Shown here one piece after another: positions 16,902-24,464 of a stretch of 64,000 nucleotides of DNA (position 1 is the first letter of the stretch; every line of letters begins with the position of its first letter). Origin of the DNA: Parvibaculum sp040390855. GTDB lineage: Bacteria > Pseudomonadota > Alphaproteobacteria > Parvibaculales > Parvibaculaceae. Position numbers and translations under genes: made by a program. The stretch covers positions 62,001 through 126,000 of the forward strand of contig JAZJXO010000008.1 of NCBI GenBank assembly GCA_040390855.1, given 5' to 3'. The notes under the pieces were generated by a model. It was not told the DNA's origin. It ran no database searches and saw nothing but the letters and a program-made list of their open reading frames with translations.

Positions 16902-18401
16902 TCAGTATCTGTCCTCAACATGAACGTCGCCTTGCGCATGGTCGCTGAAGCGCGTGACATCGGCTTGGAATTGCAGCCGCACTGTCCCCGTGGGGCCATG
17001 GCGCTGCTTGCCTATAATGACTTCGGCAAGCCCGTAAAGCTGCTCCATTTCGGCCTGCCAGGTCAGGTGTTCCGGCGTGCCTTCGCGCGGTTCCTTGCGC
17101 TGGAGATAGTACTCCTCGCGGAACACAAACATGACGACGTCGGCGTCCTGTTCGATCGAGCCTGATTCTCGCAAATCAGAAAGCTGCGGCCGCTTATCGT
17201 CGCGGCTTTCGACCTGACGTGACAACTGCGACAGCGCGATCACCGGCACGTCGAGTTCCTTGGCGAGCGCTTTCAGCCCTGTCGTGATCTGTGTGATTTC
17301 CTGCACGCGGTTCTCGCCCGACTTGCCCGTGCCCGACAGCAGTTGCAGATAGTCGATGATGAGAAGCCCCAGCCCGCGTTGACGCTTCAGTCGACGTGCG
17401 CGTGCTGCAAGCGTTGCGATGTTGAGGCCGCCCGTATCGTCAATGTAAAGCGGAATGGATTGCAAATCGCGCGAGGCATCGACGAGACGGTGAAACTCGT
17501 CTTCATGGATATTGCCGCGCCTTATGCGCTCCGAAGGCACGCCCGATTGTTCGGCGAGCAAACGCGTTGCAAGCTGCTCGGCTGACATTTCAAGCGAGAA
17601 GAAACCGACAATCGCGCCGTCGGTCACCTTCACCGTGCCGTCCGGATTGTGCTCGGCCTTGTATGCCTTCGCGGCGTTGAACGCGATGTTCGTCACCAGC
17701 GCTGTTTTGCCCATCGAAGGACGACCGGCAAGGATGATCAGGTCGGAAGGTTGCAAGCCCCCCATCTTGTGATCGAGGTCGCGCAAGCCCGACGAGATGC
17801 CGGAAAGGCCGCCGTCACGTTCATAGGCCGCCGCCGCCATGTCGATGGCGCCTTTGAGCGACTCGTAAAAGTTCTGAAACCCGCCTTCATATTTGCCGCT
17901 TTCGGCAAGCTGGTAGAGAGCCTGTTCCGCGTCGAGAATCTGCGCGGCAGGCGTGTCGTCAACCGGCGCATCATAGGCGCGCGTATGCATATCCGTGCCG
18001 ACCTGAATCAACTCGCGGCGGATCGCGAGATCGTAAATCGTGCGGCCATAGGCCTCGACATTGATGATCGTGGTCGCCGCACCAGCTAGTCGCGCGAGAT
18101 ATTGAGGGCCACCGATTTCAGCGAGCGCCTCGTCGCGCTCGAAGAAATTCTTGAGCGTTACCGGCGAGGCGAGGTGCCCTGCCGTGATCAGCTTTGCCGC
18201 CGCCTCATAGATGCGGCCATGCAGCGGATCAAAGAAATGGCGCGGCTCCAGAAAGCTCGACAGCCGGTCATAGGCCTCGTTATTGATCAGCACAGCACCG
18301 ATCAGCGCCTGTTCCGCCTCGATGTTGTGAGGGGGCACACGATAATTTGTCTGTGTCTCGTCGTCAGGCAGGCTGGCGAAGGCCGAAGAAATGTTTTCCA
18401 T
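16902..18401 (-). CDS. dnaB: Replicative DNA helicase DnaB
   Basis: The hexameric 5'-3' helicase of the replication fork. The 499-residue protein has the N-terminal primase-interacting domain (PHNIEAEQALIGAVL), a linker, and a RecA-like domain with Walker A GRPSMGKTAL and Walker B LLIIDYLQLL. No intein interrupts it. The ATG at 18401 is the only good start. Upstream is a 362-base non-coding stretch shared with the divergent doxX-like gene. Downstream is alr. Confidence 0.98.
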   Translation of the reverse strand: MENISSAFASLPDDETQTNYRVPPHNIEAEQALIGAVLINNEAYDRLSSFLEPRHFFDPLHGRIYEAAAKLITAGHLASPVTLKNFFERDEALAEIGGPQYLARLAGAATTIINVEAYGRTIYDLAIRRELIQVGTDMHTRAYDAPVDDTPAAQILDAEQALYQLAESGKYEGGFQNFYESLKGAIDMAAAAYERDGGLSGISSGLRDLDHKMGGLQPSDLIILAGRPSMGKTALVTNIAFNAAKAYKAEHNPDGTVKVTDGAIVGFFSLEMSAEQLATRLLAEQSGVPSERIRRGNIHEDEFHRLVDASRDLQSIPLYIDDTGGLNIATLAARARRLKRQRGLGLLIIDYLQLLSGTGKSGENRVQEITQITTGLKALAKELDVPVIALSQLSRQVESRDDKRPQLSDLRESGSIEQDADVVMFVFREEYYLQRKEPREGTPEHLTWQAEMEQLYGLAEVIIGKQRHGPTGTVRLQFQADVTRFSDHAQGDVHVEDRY

Positions 18402-18763
18402 GATGTGTTTTTACGCGAAGACGCAACGAGGGACAGCTTTAACTGGTCTGATTCTGCGGTGCTCACATCTAATTCATTCACACCATCTGGATAACTCTCT
18501 AAGTTGCTATCGCTGCTGGGAAATTTGATGCGAATCTCATGTGGACAAAGAAGATGTTAATCCGATTCGCGAACGTGAGGCGGGCATCGGAGACGCAGAA
18601 ACATAATCGTGCGAATGACGTGACGATCCGCGTACTGCTACTGATTGTTTCAGGAATAGGACAATCTGGTGCAGAACTTCCCATAGTCAAGGCGGCAAGG
18701 ACTCACCTAGAGTTTGCCACAACAACAGCCGGACTCTTCCGGCCATATTGGGGGATCAGGAAA
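18402..18763. other. Divergent intergenic region dnaB / doxX-like gene
   Basis: This 362-base stretch separates two divergent starts and should hold promoters for both. I see two GANTC methylation sites of the kind recognised by alphaproteobacterial CcrM, but no convincing protein gene, tRNA or terminator. Open frames here lack ribosome sites and coding character. Confidence 0.5.
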
Positions 18764-19153
18764 ATGGACAAGCTCTCTACCTATTCGGTGCCGCTCGGCC
18801 GCGTGCTTCTGGCGCTTCTCTTTTTGCTCGCAGGCTTCGGCAAGGCGGCCGATCCGGCAGGCACGATCGAACATATTGCCGCTGCCAATTTACCGTTGCC
18901 GCAGCTTGGCTACGCCATCGCGCTTGCCGCGGAACTCGGCGGCGGCCTGCTCATTCTCGTGGGCTACCAGACGCGCATCATTGCACCGCTCATGGCCCTT
19001 TTCACCCTCGCAACAGCGGTGTTCTTCCACAATAATTTTGCCGATCAGATACAGCAGATCATGTTCCTCAAGAATCTCGCCATCGCAGGCGGCTTCCTTA
19101 TTCTCGGTGGCCATGGTGCAGGCGCATTGAGCATCGACAACCGCAAGGCATAA
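18764..19153 (+). CDS. DoxX family membrane protein
   Basis: A 129-residue inner-membrane protein with four hydrophobic helices and the family patterns R-(V/L)-LL-AL-L-F-L-x-AG and the central helix AAELGGGLLILVG. DoxX-type proteins are linked to quinone or thiosulphate redox chemistry in some species, but the substrate here is unknown. The ATG at 18764 follows AGGA at a normal distance; the longer upstream frame is not coding-like. It is the only plus-strand gene inside the minus-strand rpsF-purF region and is convergent with cfa. Confidence 0.88.
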   Translation: MDKLSTYSVPLGRVLLALLFLLAGFGKAADPAGTIEHIAAANLPLPQLGYAIALAAELGGGLLILVGYQTRIIAPLMALFTLATAVFFHNNFADQIQQIMFLKNLAIAGGFLILGGHGAGALSIDNRKA

Positions 19154-19178
19154 CCGGATAAAGGTACTGGACGAGGGG

Positions 19179-19208
19179 GCGGCAGGCGATCAATTCGTCT
19201 GCCGCTTT
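19179..19208. terminator. Hairpin terminator between doxX-like gene and cfa
   Basis: An 11-base stem (GCGGCAGGCGA 19179-19189 with TCGTCTGCCGC 19195-19205, one G-T pair) encloses a 5-base loop and is followed by TTT on the plus strand. It lies between the two convergent genes and probably ends doxX transcription. Confidence 0.55.
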
Positions 19209-19249
19209 ACGCACAGGATTGCGAGTGGATCGCTGAAGATTTTTGTGTT

Positions 19250-20494
19250 TCAGTCGCCCGCCAGTAAATGTCTTTCGGGTGCGGCGCGGCCTAATGCATG
19301 TTCATTTTCCTGCATATAATCGCGCGTCAGCGGCAGGGCGTCGATCTTGCGGGCAAGCTGCACCTGAAAGTTGACCATACCTTCATAGCGGAACGATGTT
19401 TCCGAACCGGCCAGATAAAATTCCCACATCCGGCAGAAACGCTCGTCGTAAATCTTGAGCGCTTCCTCCCGCCGCGCCATGAAGCGTCGCCGCCATTCGC
19501 GCAGGGTCTTGGCGTAGTGGAGCCGCAATATCTCTACATCCGTCATCAGCAAACCGCTGCGCTCGACCGACGCCGACATTTCGCTGAGTGAGGGAATATA
19601 GCCGCCGGGAAAAATATATTTTGCAATCCACGGGTTCGTTGCAGCAGGCGGATCGAGCCTGCCGATCGTGTGGATGAGCGCCACGCCGTCAGGGTTGAGC
19701 AAGCGCTGCACATGGCTGAAATACTCCGTATAGTGACCAACACCGACATGCTCGAACATGCCGACCGAGACAATGCGGTCGAATTCCGGCTCCAGCAGGC
19801 GGTAATCCTGTAGACGAAACTCCACGTGGTCTGCAAGTCCGCAGGCCAGCGCACGTTCCGTCGCCACCTTGTGCTGTTCTTTGCTCAGGGTCACGCCGAC
19901 CACTTTTGCCCCCGTGATCTCGGCAATCGTCAGCGCCATGCCGCCCCAGCCGCAGCCGATGTCAAGCACACGCATACCGGGCTCGATGCCGAGCTTGGCG
20001 ATGATGTGGCGCTTCTTCGCCCTCTGCGCGTCCTCCAAACTCATATCGTCGTCTTCGTAATACGCGCAGGAATATTGCTTGTCGATGTCGAGGAACAGAT
20101 CATAGATGCCGCCGTCGAGATCATAGTGATGGGCGACATTGGACTGTGCCTTGCCGACGGGATTGTGCTGATCAAACCGGCGCTTCCAGCGGCGGATAGC
20201 CGCGTAAAGCTCCATCGGGCGGCTCGCATAGGCCGTACCGAGATTGCTGAGGATCAGTTCCAGCAAGTCATAGATCGTATGCGGCGGATCAATCGTGAGA
20301 TTGCCGTCCATATAGGCTTCGCCGAGCTTGAGGTAAGGATTGAGCGCCAGCGCCAGATGCGGACCCTTGTCATGCAGACGCAGCGTGATTTGCACGCCCT
20401 GTCCATCGCCATAGATTTTTTCGCTGCCGTCATGGGCAATGGCGCGCACCGCGCCATTCTTGACGACTTGATTGAGCAGGACACCGAACAGCAT
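19250..20494 (-). CDS. cfa: Cyclopropane-fatty-acyl-phospholipid synthase
   Basis: Adds a methylene bridge from S-adenosylmethionine to unsaturated acyl chains of membrane lipids, usually in stationary phase or stress. The 414-residue protein has the SAM-binding motif VLDIGCGWGG and the family element VGMFEHVG. It also has CAYY around the cyclopropane-synthase active site and an N-terminal lipid-binding region. The ATG at 20494 is fixed by an excellent AGGAGG ribosome site; the upstream extension is not used. It sits between rplI and dnaB, where it is not usually found in related genomes. Confidence 0.95.
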   Translation of the reverse strand: MLFGVLLNQVVKNGAVRAIAHDGSEKIYGDGQGVQITLRLHDKGPHLALALNPYLKLGEAYMDGNLTIDPPHTIYDLLELILSNLGTAYASRPMELYAAIRRWKRRFDQHNPVGKAQSNVAHHYDLDGGIYDLFLDIDKQYSCAYYEDDDMSLEDAQRAKKRHIIAKLGIEPGMRVLDIGCGWGGMALTIAEITGAKVVGVTLSKEQHKVATERALACGLADHVEFRLQDYRLLEPEFDRIVSVGMFEHVGVGHYTEYFSHVQRLLNPDGVALIHTIGRLDPPAATNPWIAKYIFPGGYIPSLSEMSASVERSGLLMTDVEILRLHYAKTLREWRRRFMARREEALKIYDERFCRMWEFYLAGSETSFRYEGMVNFQVQLARKIDALPLTRDYMQENEHALGRAAPERHLLAGD

Positions 20495-20528
20495 ACAACC
20501 TCCTGATGAAACAGAGCTGACGCATGTG

Positions 20529-20559
20529 CGGGTCCGGACAGACCATTGGGCCGGACCCG
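20529..20559. repeat. Inverted repeat upstream of cfa
   Basis: CGGGTCCGG (20529-20537) and CCGGACCCG (20551-20559) form a perfect 9-base inverted repeat 35-65 bases upstream of the cfa start. It could be an operator, a leader hairpin or an upstream terminator. No T-run follows on the minus strand. Confidence 0.5.
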
Positions 20560-20677
20560 ATAGAATTCCTATCCCCACCCCTCATAGAAAAGTTTGCAGG
20601 AAAAAGCATCTGAGATCAATGCGGGTAAATACGTTCATATTATGAGTAATCGGCATTTTATGAGTGGTCCGGACAAA

Positions 20678-20708
20678 GAAAAACGCCGCCCCTTGAAGGA
20701 GCGGCGTT
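20678..20708 (-). terminator. Intrinsic terminator of the rpsF-rpsR-rplI operon
   Basis: AACGCCGC (20682-20689) and GCGGCGTT (20701-20708) pair, with extra pairs towards the loop. On the minus strand the stem is followed by TTTTTCTTT. It lies 33 bases after the rplI stop. Confidence 0.85.
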
Positions 20709-20740
20709 GATCATTCGTCGAGAGACGGAGAGTCCGGAAA

Positions 20741-21331
20741 TCAGGCTTCCGTTTCCGCAGTCTCTTCATCTTCGGCCACAACTTCGGCGGCGTCTTCTTC
20801 ATTCTCGAAAAAGTCGGTCGCGTCGATGTCGTCGTCGAGATCGCGGCGCGTCAGATCTTCACCGGCGGCCTGACGGACAGCTTCTTCATCCGTGCGGGCG
20901 ACGTTGACGGTGACGATGGTTGTCACTTCGGGATGAAGCGCAATGCGCACCTTGTGGAGACCGATGTTCTTGATCGGGTGTTCAAGGGCAACCTGATTGC
21001 GGTTGACCGAGAAACCGGCGGCAGTGGTGCCGTCGGCGACGTCGCGTGTGGTGACCGAGCCGTAGAGCTGGCCGGTGTCACCGGCCTGACGAAGAACGGT
21101 GATCGTCAGACCTTCGATCTTCGCCTGGACCTTTTCGGCTTCCGAGCGAAGTTCGAGATTGCGGGCTTCGAGCTGAGCGCGCTGCTCTTCGAAGCGAACC
21201 ATGTTTTCCTTCGTGGCGCGCAAAGCCTTTTTGCGGGGCAGAAGGAAGTTGCGGGCGTAACCGTCTTTCACTTTGACGATCTCGCCCATTTGACCGAGCT
21301 TTTCAACCCGTTCCAGAAGTACGACTTGCAT
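20741..21331 (-). CDS. rplI: 50S ribosomal protein L9
   Basis: A large-subunit protein with two globular domains joined by a long helix. The N-terminal domain shows the L9 signature GxxVxVKDGYARNFLLP. The 196-residue length exceeds the roughly 150 residues of E. coli L9 because of an acidic C-terminal tail (about residues 160-196, rich in Glu, Asp and Ala). Such a tail is common in Alphaproteobacteria. The ATG at 21331 follows GGAAAAAGGAAAGA. The gene directly follows rpsR with only 23 bases between, leaving no room for the DUF2232 gene often found there. Confidence 0.98.
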   Translation of the reverse strand: MQVVLLERVEKLGQMGEIVKVKDGYARNFLLPRKKALRATKENMVRFEEQRAQLEARNLELRSEAEKVQAKIEGLTITVLRQAGDTGQLYGSVTTRDVADGTTAAGFSVNRNQVALEHPIKNIGLHKVRIALHPEVTTIVTVNVARTDEEAVRQAAGEDLTRRDLDDDIDATDFFENEEDAAEVVAEDEETAETEA

Positions 21332-21354
21332 GAGTCTCTTTCCTTTTTCCGGGT

Positions 21355-21600
21355 TTAGCCGATGACGTAGGGCAGGAGGGCGAGGAAACGCGCGCGCTTG
21401 ATAGCACGGGCGAGTTCACGCTGCTTCTTTGCGGATACCGCCGTGATGCGGCTCGGGACGATCTTGCCGCGCTCGGAGATATAGCGCTGCAGGAGCTTTG
21501 TGTCCTTGTGGTCGATCTTCGGGGCGTTGGCGCCGGAGAAGGGGCATGTCTTGCGACGGCGGAAGAAGGGCCGACGCGCGGGCGATGTTGTTGTGTTCAT
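21355..21600 (-). CDS. rpsR: 30S ribosomal protein S18
   Basis: An 81-residue small-subunit protein that pairs with S6 on 16S rRNA. Family features include the basic N-terminus RRPFFRRRK-x-CPF and the core IDHKDTKLLQRYISERGKI. The conserved SRITxVSAKKQRELARAIKRAR motif is also present. The ATG at 21600 stands two bases after the rpsF stop, so the two are translated as an operon. Length is normal. Confidence 0.98.
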   Translation of the reverse strand: MNTTTSPARRPFFRRRKTCPFSGANAPKIDHKDTKLLQRYISERGKIVPSRITAVSAKKQRELARAIKRARFLALLPYVIG

Positions 21601-21602
21601 GT

Positions 21603-22064
21603 TCAGAAGTCTCCTGCAGGCGCGTCGTCACGCGAGAAACGGGGACGGTCGCCACGCGGGCGGTCGCCACGGTCGCCACGATCAGGGCGGTCGCCACGAT
21701 CGAAGCGGCCACCGCCGCCTGTGCGCTCTTCGCGTCCGCCGCCACGGTTGGACAGCATGGCCGACTGGCCTTCTTCATGCTCTTCAACGCGTGTGGTGAG
21801 GAAACGAAGCACGTCTTCGTTGAGGCCTTCCTGACGTTCCATTTCGGCGACCGCAGCGTGCGGCGCGTCAATGTTCATCAGCGCATAGTGGCCTTTGCGG
21901 TTCTTCTTCACTTTGAACGCGAGGTTGCGAAGACCCCAGTATTCGTTCTTCGTGACCGAACCGCCGTTTTCTTTGAGAATGGTTGTGAGCTGTTCGACCA
22001 GCGTTTCAACCTGTTGCTGCGACACGTCCTGTCGCGCAATGAGAATATGCTCGTAAAGAGCCAT
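21603..22064 (-). CDS. rpsF: 30S ribosomal protein S6
   Basis: The first gene of the rpsF-rpsR-rplI operon. S6 binds S18 and 16S rRNA in the platform of the 30S subunit. The 153-residue product starts MALYEHILIARQD and contains NEYWGLRNLAFKVKKNRKG and HYALMNID, as expected. The ATG at 22064 follows AAAAAGGAAAAGG. The C-terminal 45 residues form an unusual Arg-Gly-Asp-rich repeat (RGDRPDRGDRGDRPRGDR) absent from short S6 proteins. Its DNA holds four copies of GGTCGCCAC. Confidence 0.97.
   Translation of the reverse strand: MALYEHILIARQDVSQQQVETLVEQLTTILKENGGSVTKNEYWGLRNLAFKVKKNRKGHYALMNIDAPHAAVAEMERQEGLNEDVLRFLTTRVEEHEEGQSAMLSNRGGGREERTGGGGRFDRGDRPDRGDRGDRPRGDRPRFSRDDAPAGDF
21647..21697. repeat. 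GGTCGCCAC repeats inside the rpsF tail
   Basis: Four copies of GGTCGCCAC occur at 21647, 21662, 21671 and 21689 (plus-strand reading). They encode the RGD-rich tail of S6. The spacing is irregular but in frame, suggesting growth by slippage. Confidence 0.7.
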
Positions 22065-22544
22065 TGCCTTTTCCTTTTTAATCCGGCCCCGGCGCAAAGC
22101 CCCCTTTGAGCCCAAAAGGCTCGAAAGGACCACCAAAGAAGCGGAGACACCGGAGCAAGGGCATCATGCCCAACCGCGTTTTTGGCGCGGCACTCAGTTC
22201 AGCCTCCAACCAAAGCCTTCCAGAAGGGGCGGAATATACGGAAAACCGCCGCCAAGGCAAGCCTTCTCCGGCGCGTCACGACGTCATGCCTTCTGAGCGT
22301 GGCACCCTCAGTATTTGAGGTGGCATTTCAAGTAAAGAAACGGTTTTTGCACTATGGAAAAATATAGATAATCGAAAATTCAGTAAAACAACCAATTCTT
22401 CGTATAAAAATCACCTGAAATTACACAAATGTGAGCGGTCTCTCAAAATGTCGTGCCCTATATTCGCCATATAGACCAAGTAAAGACATAAAATCCTAGG
22501 TTGAGCACAGGTTGCAACTCTTTGCACAAGTACGGATGAGAGCT
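22065..22544. other. 480-base divergent region upstream of rpsF
   Basis: This region separates rpsF (minus) from the small gene at 22545 (plus). The rpsF-proximal 200 bases are G+C-rich and contain the leader hairpin listed separately. The segment from about 22320 to 22500 is clearly A+T-rich, as expected of promoters, and holds a short palindrome (CTATAT / ATATAG, 22458-22474). I see no convincing additional gene or tRNA. Confidence 0.55.
22103..22128 (-). promoter_or_regulatory. Leader hairpin upstream of rpsF (possible S6-S18 autoregulation)
   Basis: CCTTTGAGCC (22103-22112) pairs with GGCTCGAAAGG (22118-22128) with one bulged base, giving a stable stem 39-64 bases before the rpsF start on the transcribed strand. 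Bacterial rpsF operons are known to be autoregulated through a leader bound by S6-S18. Whether this hairpin carries that motif is inference only. Confidence 0.35.
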
Positions 22545-22748
22545 ATGAACAGTATGCCGGTCCAAATTTCCGGAGAGGCCCTACAGTCCGATGGAATGTC
22601 GTCTGAGATAGCCAACAATTATACGAAGCTTCAGGACGATGACATCTATGTGCCTGCCCGTCCTTCACACAATGCATTGTTTTATACAGTTGCGCTGCTC
22701 GACGTGGCGTCGATCACCGTCGGGCTCTGGTATTTTTACTTTCGCTGA
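22545..22748 (+). CDS. Small single-pass membrane protein (hypothetical)
   Basis: A 67-residue protein with a polar N-terminal 40 residues and one C-terminal membrane segment (about residues 45-67) ending in WYFYFR. This topology is that of a small tail-anchored protein. No family is recognised. The ATG at 22545 is preferred (GGATGAGAG upstream). ATG at 22536 and TTG at 22512 are in-frame alternatives. It has its own A+T-rich upstream region. It lies between the ribosomal operon and a toxin-antitoxin locus and may be accessory. Confidence 0.5.
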   Translation: MNSMPVQISGEALQSDGMSSEIANNYTKLQDDDIYVPARPSHNALFYTVALLDVASITVGLWYFYFR

Positions 22749-22786
22749 GTCCTCGTTGGGTGCCGACCCTAGGCTTTCCAGATGTC

Positions 22787-23083
22787 TTACTTCGCCTTAG
22801 CAATCGACCTTTTCAACGTGTTGTTGATGCGGGTTTGCCAGCCGGGTCCGCTCTCCTTGAAAAAGGCGAGCACATCATTGTCGAGCCGCAGCGTCATTTG
22901 CTCTTTGGTCGGCGTTTTTTGAGGTCCGCGTTCGCCACACTTGCGCTTGGGCAGGATGGCAAGAAGTTTAGGTGGCAGGACTTCGGAGGCCGAACGCATT
23001 TTCCTGATGTCTTCACGAGTCAGTTCCCTGACTTGGCCCGCTTTATCGGTGAGGGGTTTATCGGTTGGATGTTTTTTGTTCAT
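22787..23083 (-). CDS. brnA: BrnA family antitoxin
   Basis: A 98-residue antitoxin of the type II BrnT/BrnA system, which binds the toxin and represses the operon. The C-terminal half has the BrnA ribbon-helix-helix element: KEQMTLRLDNDVLAFFK followed by GPGWQTRINNTLKR. The basic N-terminal half is the toxin-binding part. The ATG at 23083 lies inside the 3' end of the toxin frame (26-base overlap), the normal arrangement. It appears intact although the toxin gene is frameshifted. Confidence 0.88.
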   Translation of the reverse strand: MNKKHPTDKPLTDKAGQVRELTREDIRKMRSASEVLPPKLLAILPKRKCGERGPQKTPTKEQMTLRLDNDVLAFFKESGPGWQTRINNTLKRSIAKAK

Positions 23084-23335
23084 AGCGACGTAACTCCCGA
23101 CTATTGGCCTTGTGAAAACTGATGACCCGAATGCCGCCAGAGATCGGCGTGAAACACACGACATGAAGTCGAAGTGTCACAAGCCTAATGCAACGAAACG
23201 GCGTTTAGGATAGGTCTGGCGCAAGTCCTCATCGACAATGGCGCTCTCCCAATCAAAGTCGCTCACCATCTCGAATGATAGCTGGCGCTCAGCGATATTT
23301 CGCTCGTTCTTTGCGGGATCGAAATCGATTTTCAT
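23058..23335 (-). pseudogene. brnT: BrnT family toxin gene with a single-base frameshift
   Basis: From ATG at 23335 the frame reads MKIDFDPAKNERNIAERQL and continues as a typical BrnT RNase toxin up to RRFVALGL, then hits TGA at 23177-23179 after 52 codons. Shifting frame by one base there resumes the family sequence without a break: VTLRLHVVCFTPISGGIRV, then a basic tail ending at TAA 23058-23060, overlapping brnA. One missing base (for example a G after 23180) explains this. The catalytic half is split, so the toxin is probably inactive. A sequencing error or recoding is possible but less likely. The frame is too broken for a simple gene caller. Confidence 0.85.
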
Positions 23336-23342
23336 CTTTAAA

Positions 23343-23388
23343 TGTAACTACAATAAAAAAGAGTTTCAATTTATTTGTACCTACAAAT
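23343..23388. promoter_or_regulatory. Two palindromes upstream of brnT, likely brnTA operators
   Basis: TGTAACTACA (23343-23352) and ATTTGTACCTACAAAT (23373-23388) share the form TGTA-N2-TACA. Their centres are 33 bases apart, about three helical turns. They lie just before the brnT start in an A+T-rich promoter region. On the minus strand TTGAAA and TACATT with 17 bases between could be the -35 and -10. BrnA antitoxins repress their own promoters, so these are the natural candidates. Confidence 0.55.
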
Positions 23389-23498
23389 TACAATATGCAC
23401 CGTAATGCAGCCCTCGTCTTGACTCGACTCTGCCTCCCGTTATCTCTTGCGGTTTCAAATCGGTTGCCTGCAAAAGGCATGAGACACAGGAAACGGCA

Positions 23499-24440
23499 AT
23501 GAGCAGGGCTTTTATTTTTCCCGGACAGGGTTCGCAGGCGGTCGGCATGGGCAAAGAGCTTGCCGATAATTTCGCGACCGCACGCGAAGTCTTTCAGGAG
23601 GTTGACGACGCGCTCGGCCAGAAACTGACCAAGCTTATGTGGGAAGGCCCCGCCGAAGACCTGCAACTCACCGAAAACGCGCAGCCCGCGATTATGGCCG
23701 TCAGCCTCGCTGTCTCGCGCACGCTCGAAAAGCAGGGCGGTTTCAAACTCGCAGACAAGGCGTCTTTCGTCGCCGGTCATTCGCTCGGCGAATATTCGGC
23801 GCTCGCTGCTGCCGGTGCCTTCACGCTGGCCGACGCAGCGCGCATCCTGAAACTGCGCGGTCAGGCCATGCAGCGTGCCGTGCCTGTGGGGCAGGGGGCC
23901 ATGGCCGTGCTCCTCGGTCTTGATTTCGACGCCGCTGCCGAAGTCGCCAAGGAAGCCGCCCAGGGCGAAGTCTGTCAGGCCGCGAATGACAATGGTGGCG
24001 GACAGGTCGTCGTCTCCGGCGTCAAAGCCGCCGTCGAACGCGCCATCGAAATCGCCAAAACCAAAGGGGCCAAACGCTCGATGCTGCTGCCCGTCAGCGC
24101 ACCTTTTCATTGCGCTCTGATGCAGCCCGCGGCCGACGAAATGGCAAAGGCATTGGAAGGCCTCGCCATCACAGCGCCCTCGCTGGCGCTCGTCGCCAAT
24201 GTCACCGCCTCGCGCGTCGCCGATCCCGCAACCATCCGTACACTGCTTGTTGAGCAGGTCACGGGCATGGTCCGCTGGCGCGAAAGCGTGCTCTATATGG
24301 AAGCGCAGGGCGTCACCGATTACATCGAACTCGGCGCGGGCAAAGCGCTCGCCGGCATGGTGAAGCGCATCGCACAGGAGCCCAAGCTCGCCTCTGTCGG
24401 AACACCAGCCGATGTCGAAACTTTCCTTACGTCTCTTTAA
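23499..24440 (+). CDS. fabD: Malonyl-CoA:ACP transacylase
   Basis: Loads malonate onto acyl carrier protein for fatty-acid synthesis. The 313-residue protein has the catalytic Ser95 in GHSLGEYSAL, His204 in PVSAPFHCALM, and FPGQGSQ at the N-terminus. The ATG at 23499 follows AGGA. The gene starts the fabD-fabG-acpP-fabF-mltG-yicC-gmk run, and 24 bases separate its stop from the fabG start. Confidence 0.98.
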   Translation: MSRAFIFPGQGSQAVGMGKELADNFATAREVFQEVDDALGQKLTKLMWEGPAEDLQLTENAQPAIMAVSLAVSRTLEKQGGFKLADKASFVAGHSLGEYSALAAAGAFTLADAARILKLRGQAMQRAVPVGQGAMAVLLGLDFDAAAEVAKEAAQGEVCQAANDNGGGQVVVSGVKAAVERAIEIAKTKGAKRSMLLPVSAPFHCALMQPAADEMAKALEGLAITAPSLALVANVTASRVADPATIRTLLVEQVTGMVRWRESVLYMEAQGVTDYIELGAGKALAGMVKRIAQEPKLASVGTPADVETFLTSL

Positions 24441-24464
24441 TTTCGGGCTTTGAAGGACCACACC

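Noticed and set aside
16902..18401. Intein in dnaB
   Set aside because: Inteins are common in this gene, but the length is 499 residues and the P-loop region is uninterrupted.
19826..20506. Plus-strand open frame inside cfa
   Set aside because: It is antisense to cfa, which has a perfect AGGAGG ribosome site and full motifs.
21603..21700. RGD motifs in S6 as integrin-binding sites
   Set aside because: S6 is a cytosolic ribosomal protein and the motifs come from simple repeat expansion, so surface adhesion is not supported.
23170..23190. Programmed frameshift in brnT
   Set aside because: No slippery heptamer or strong downstream structure is evident at GGCTTGTGA, so a simple one-base loss is the better reading.
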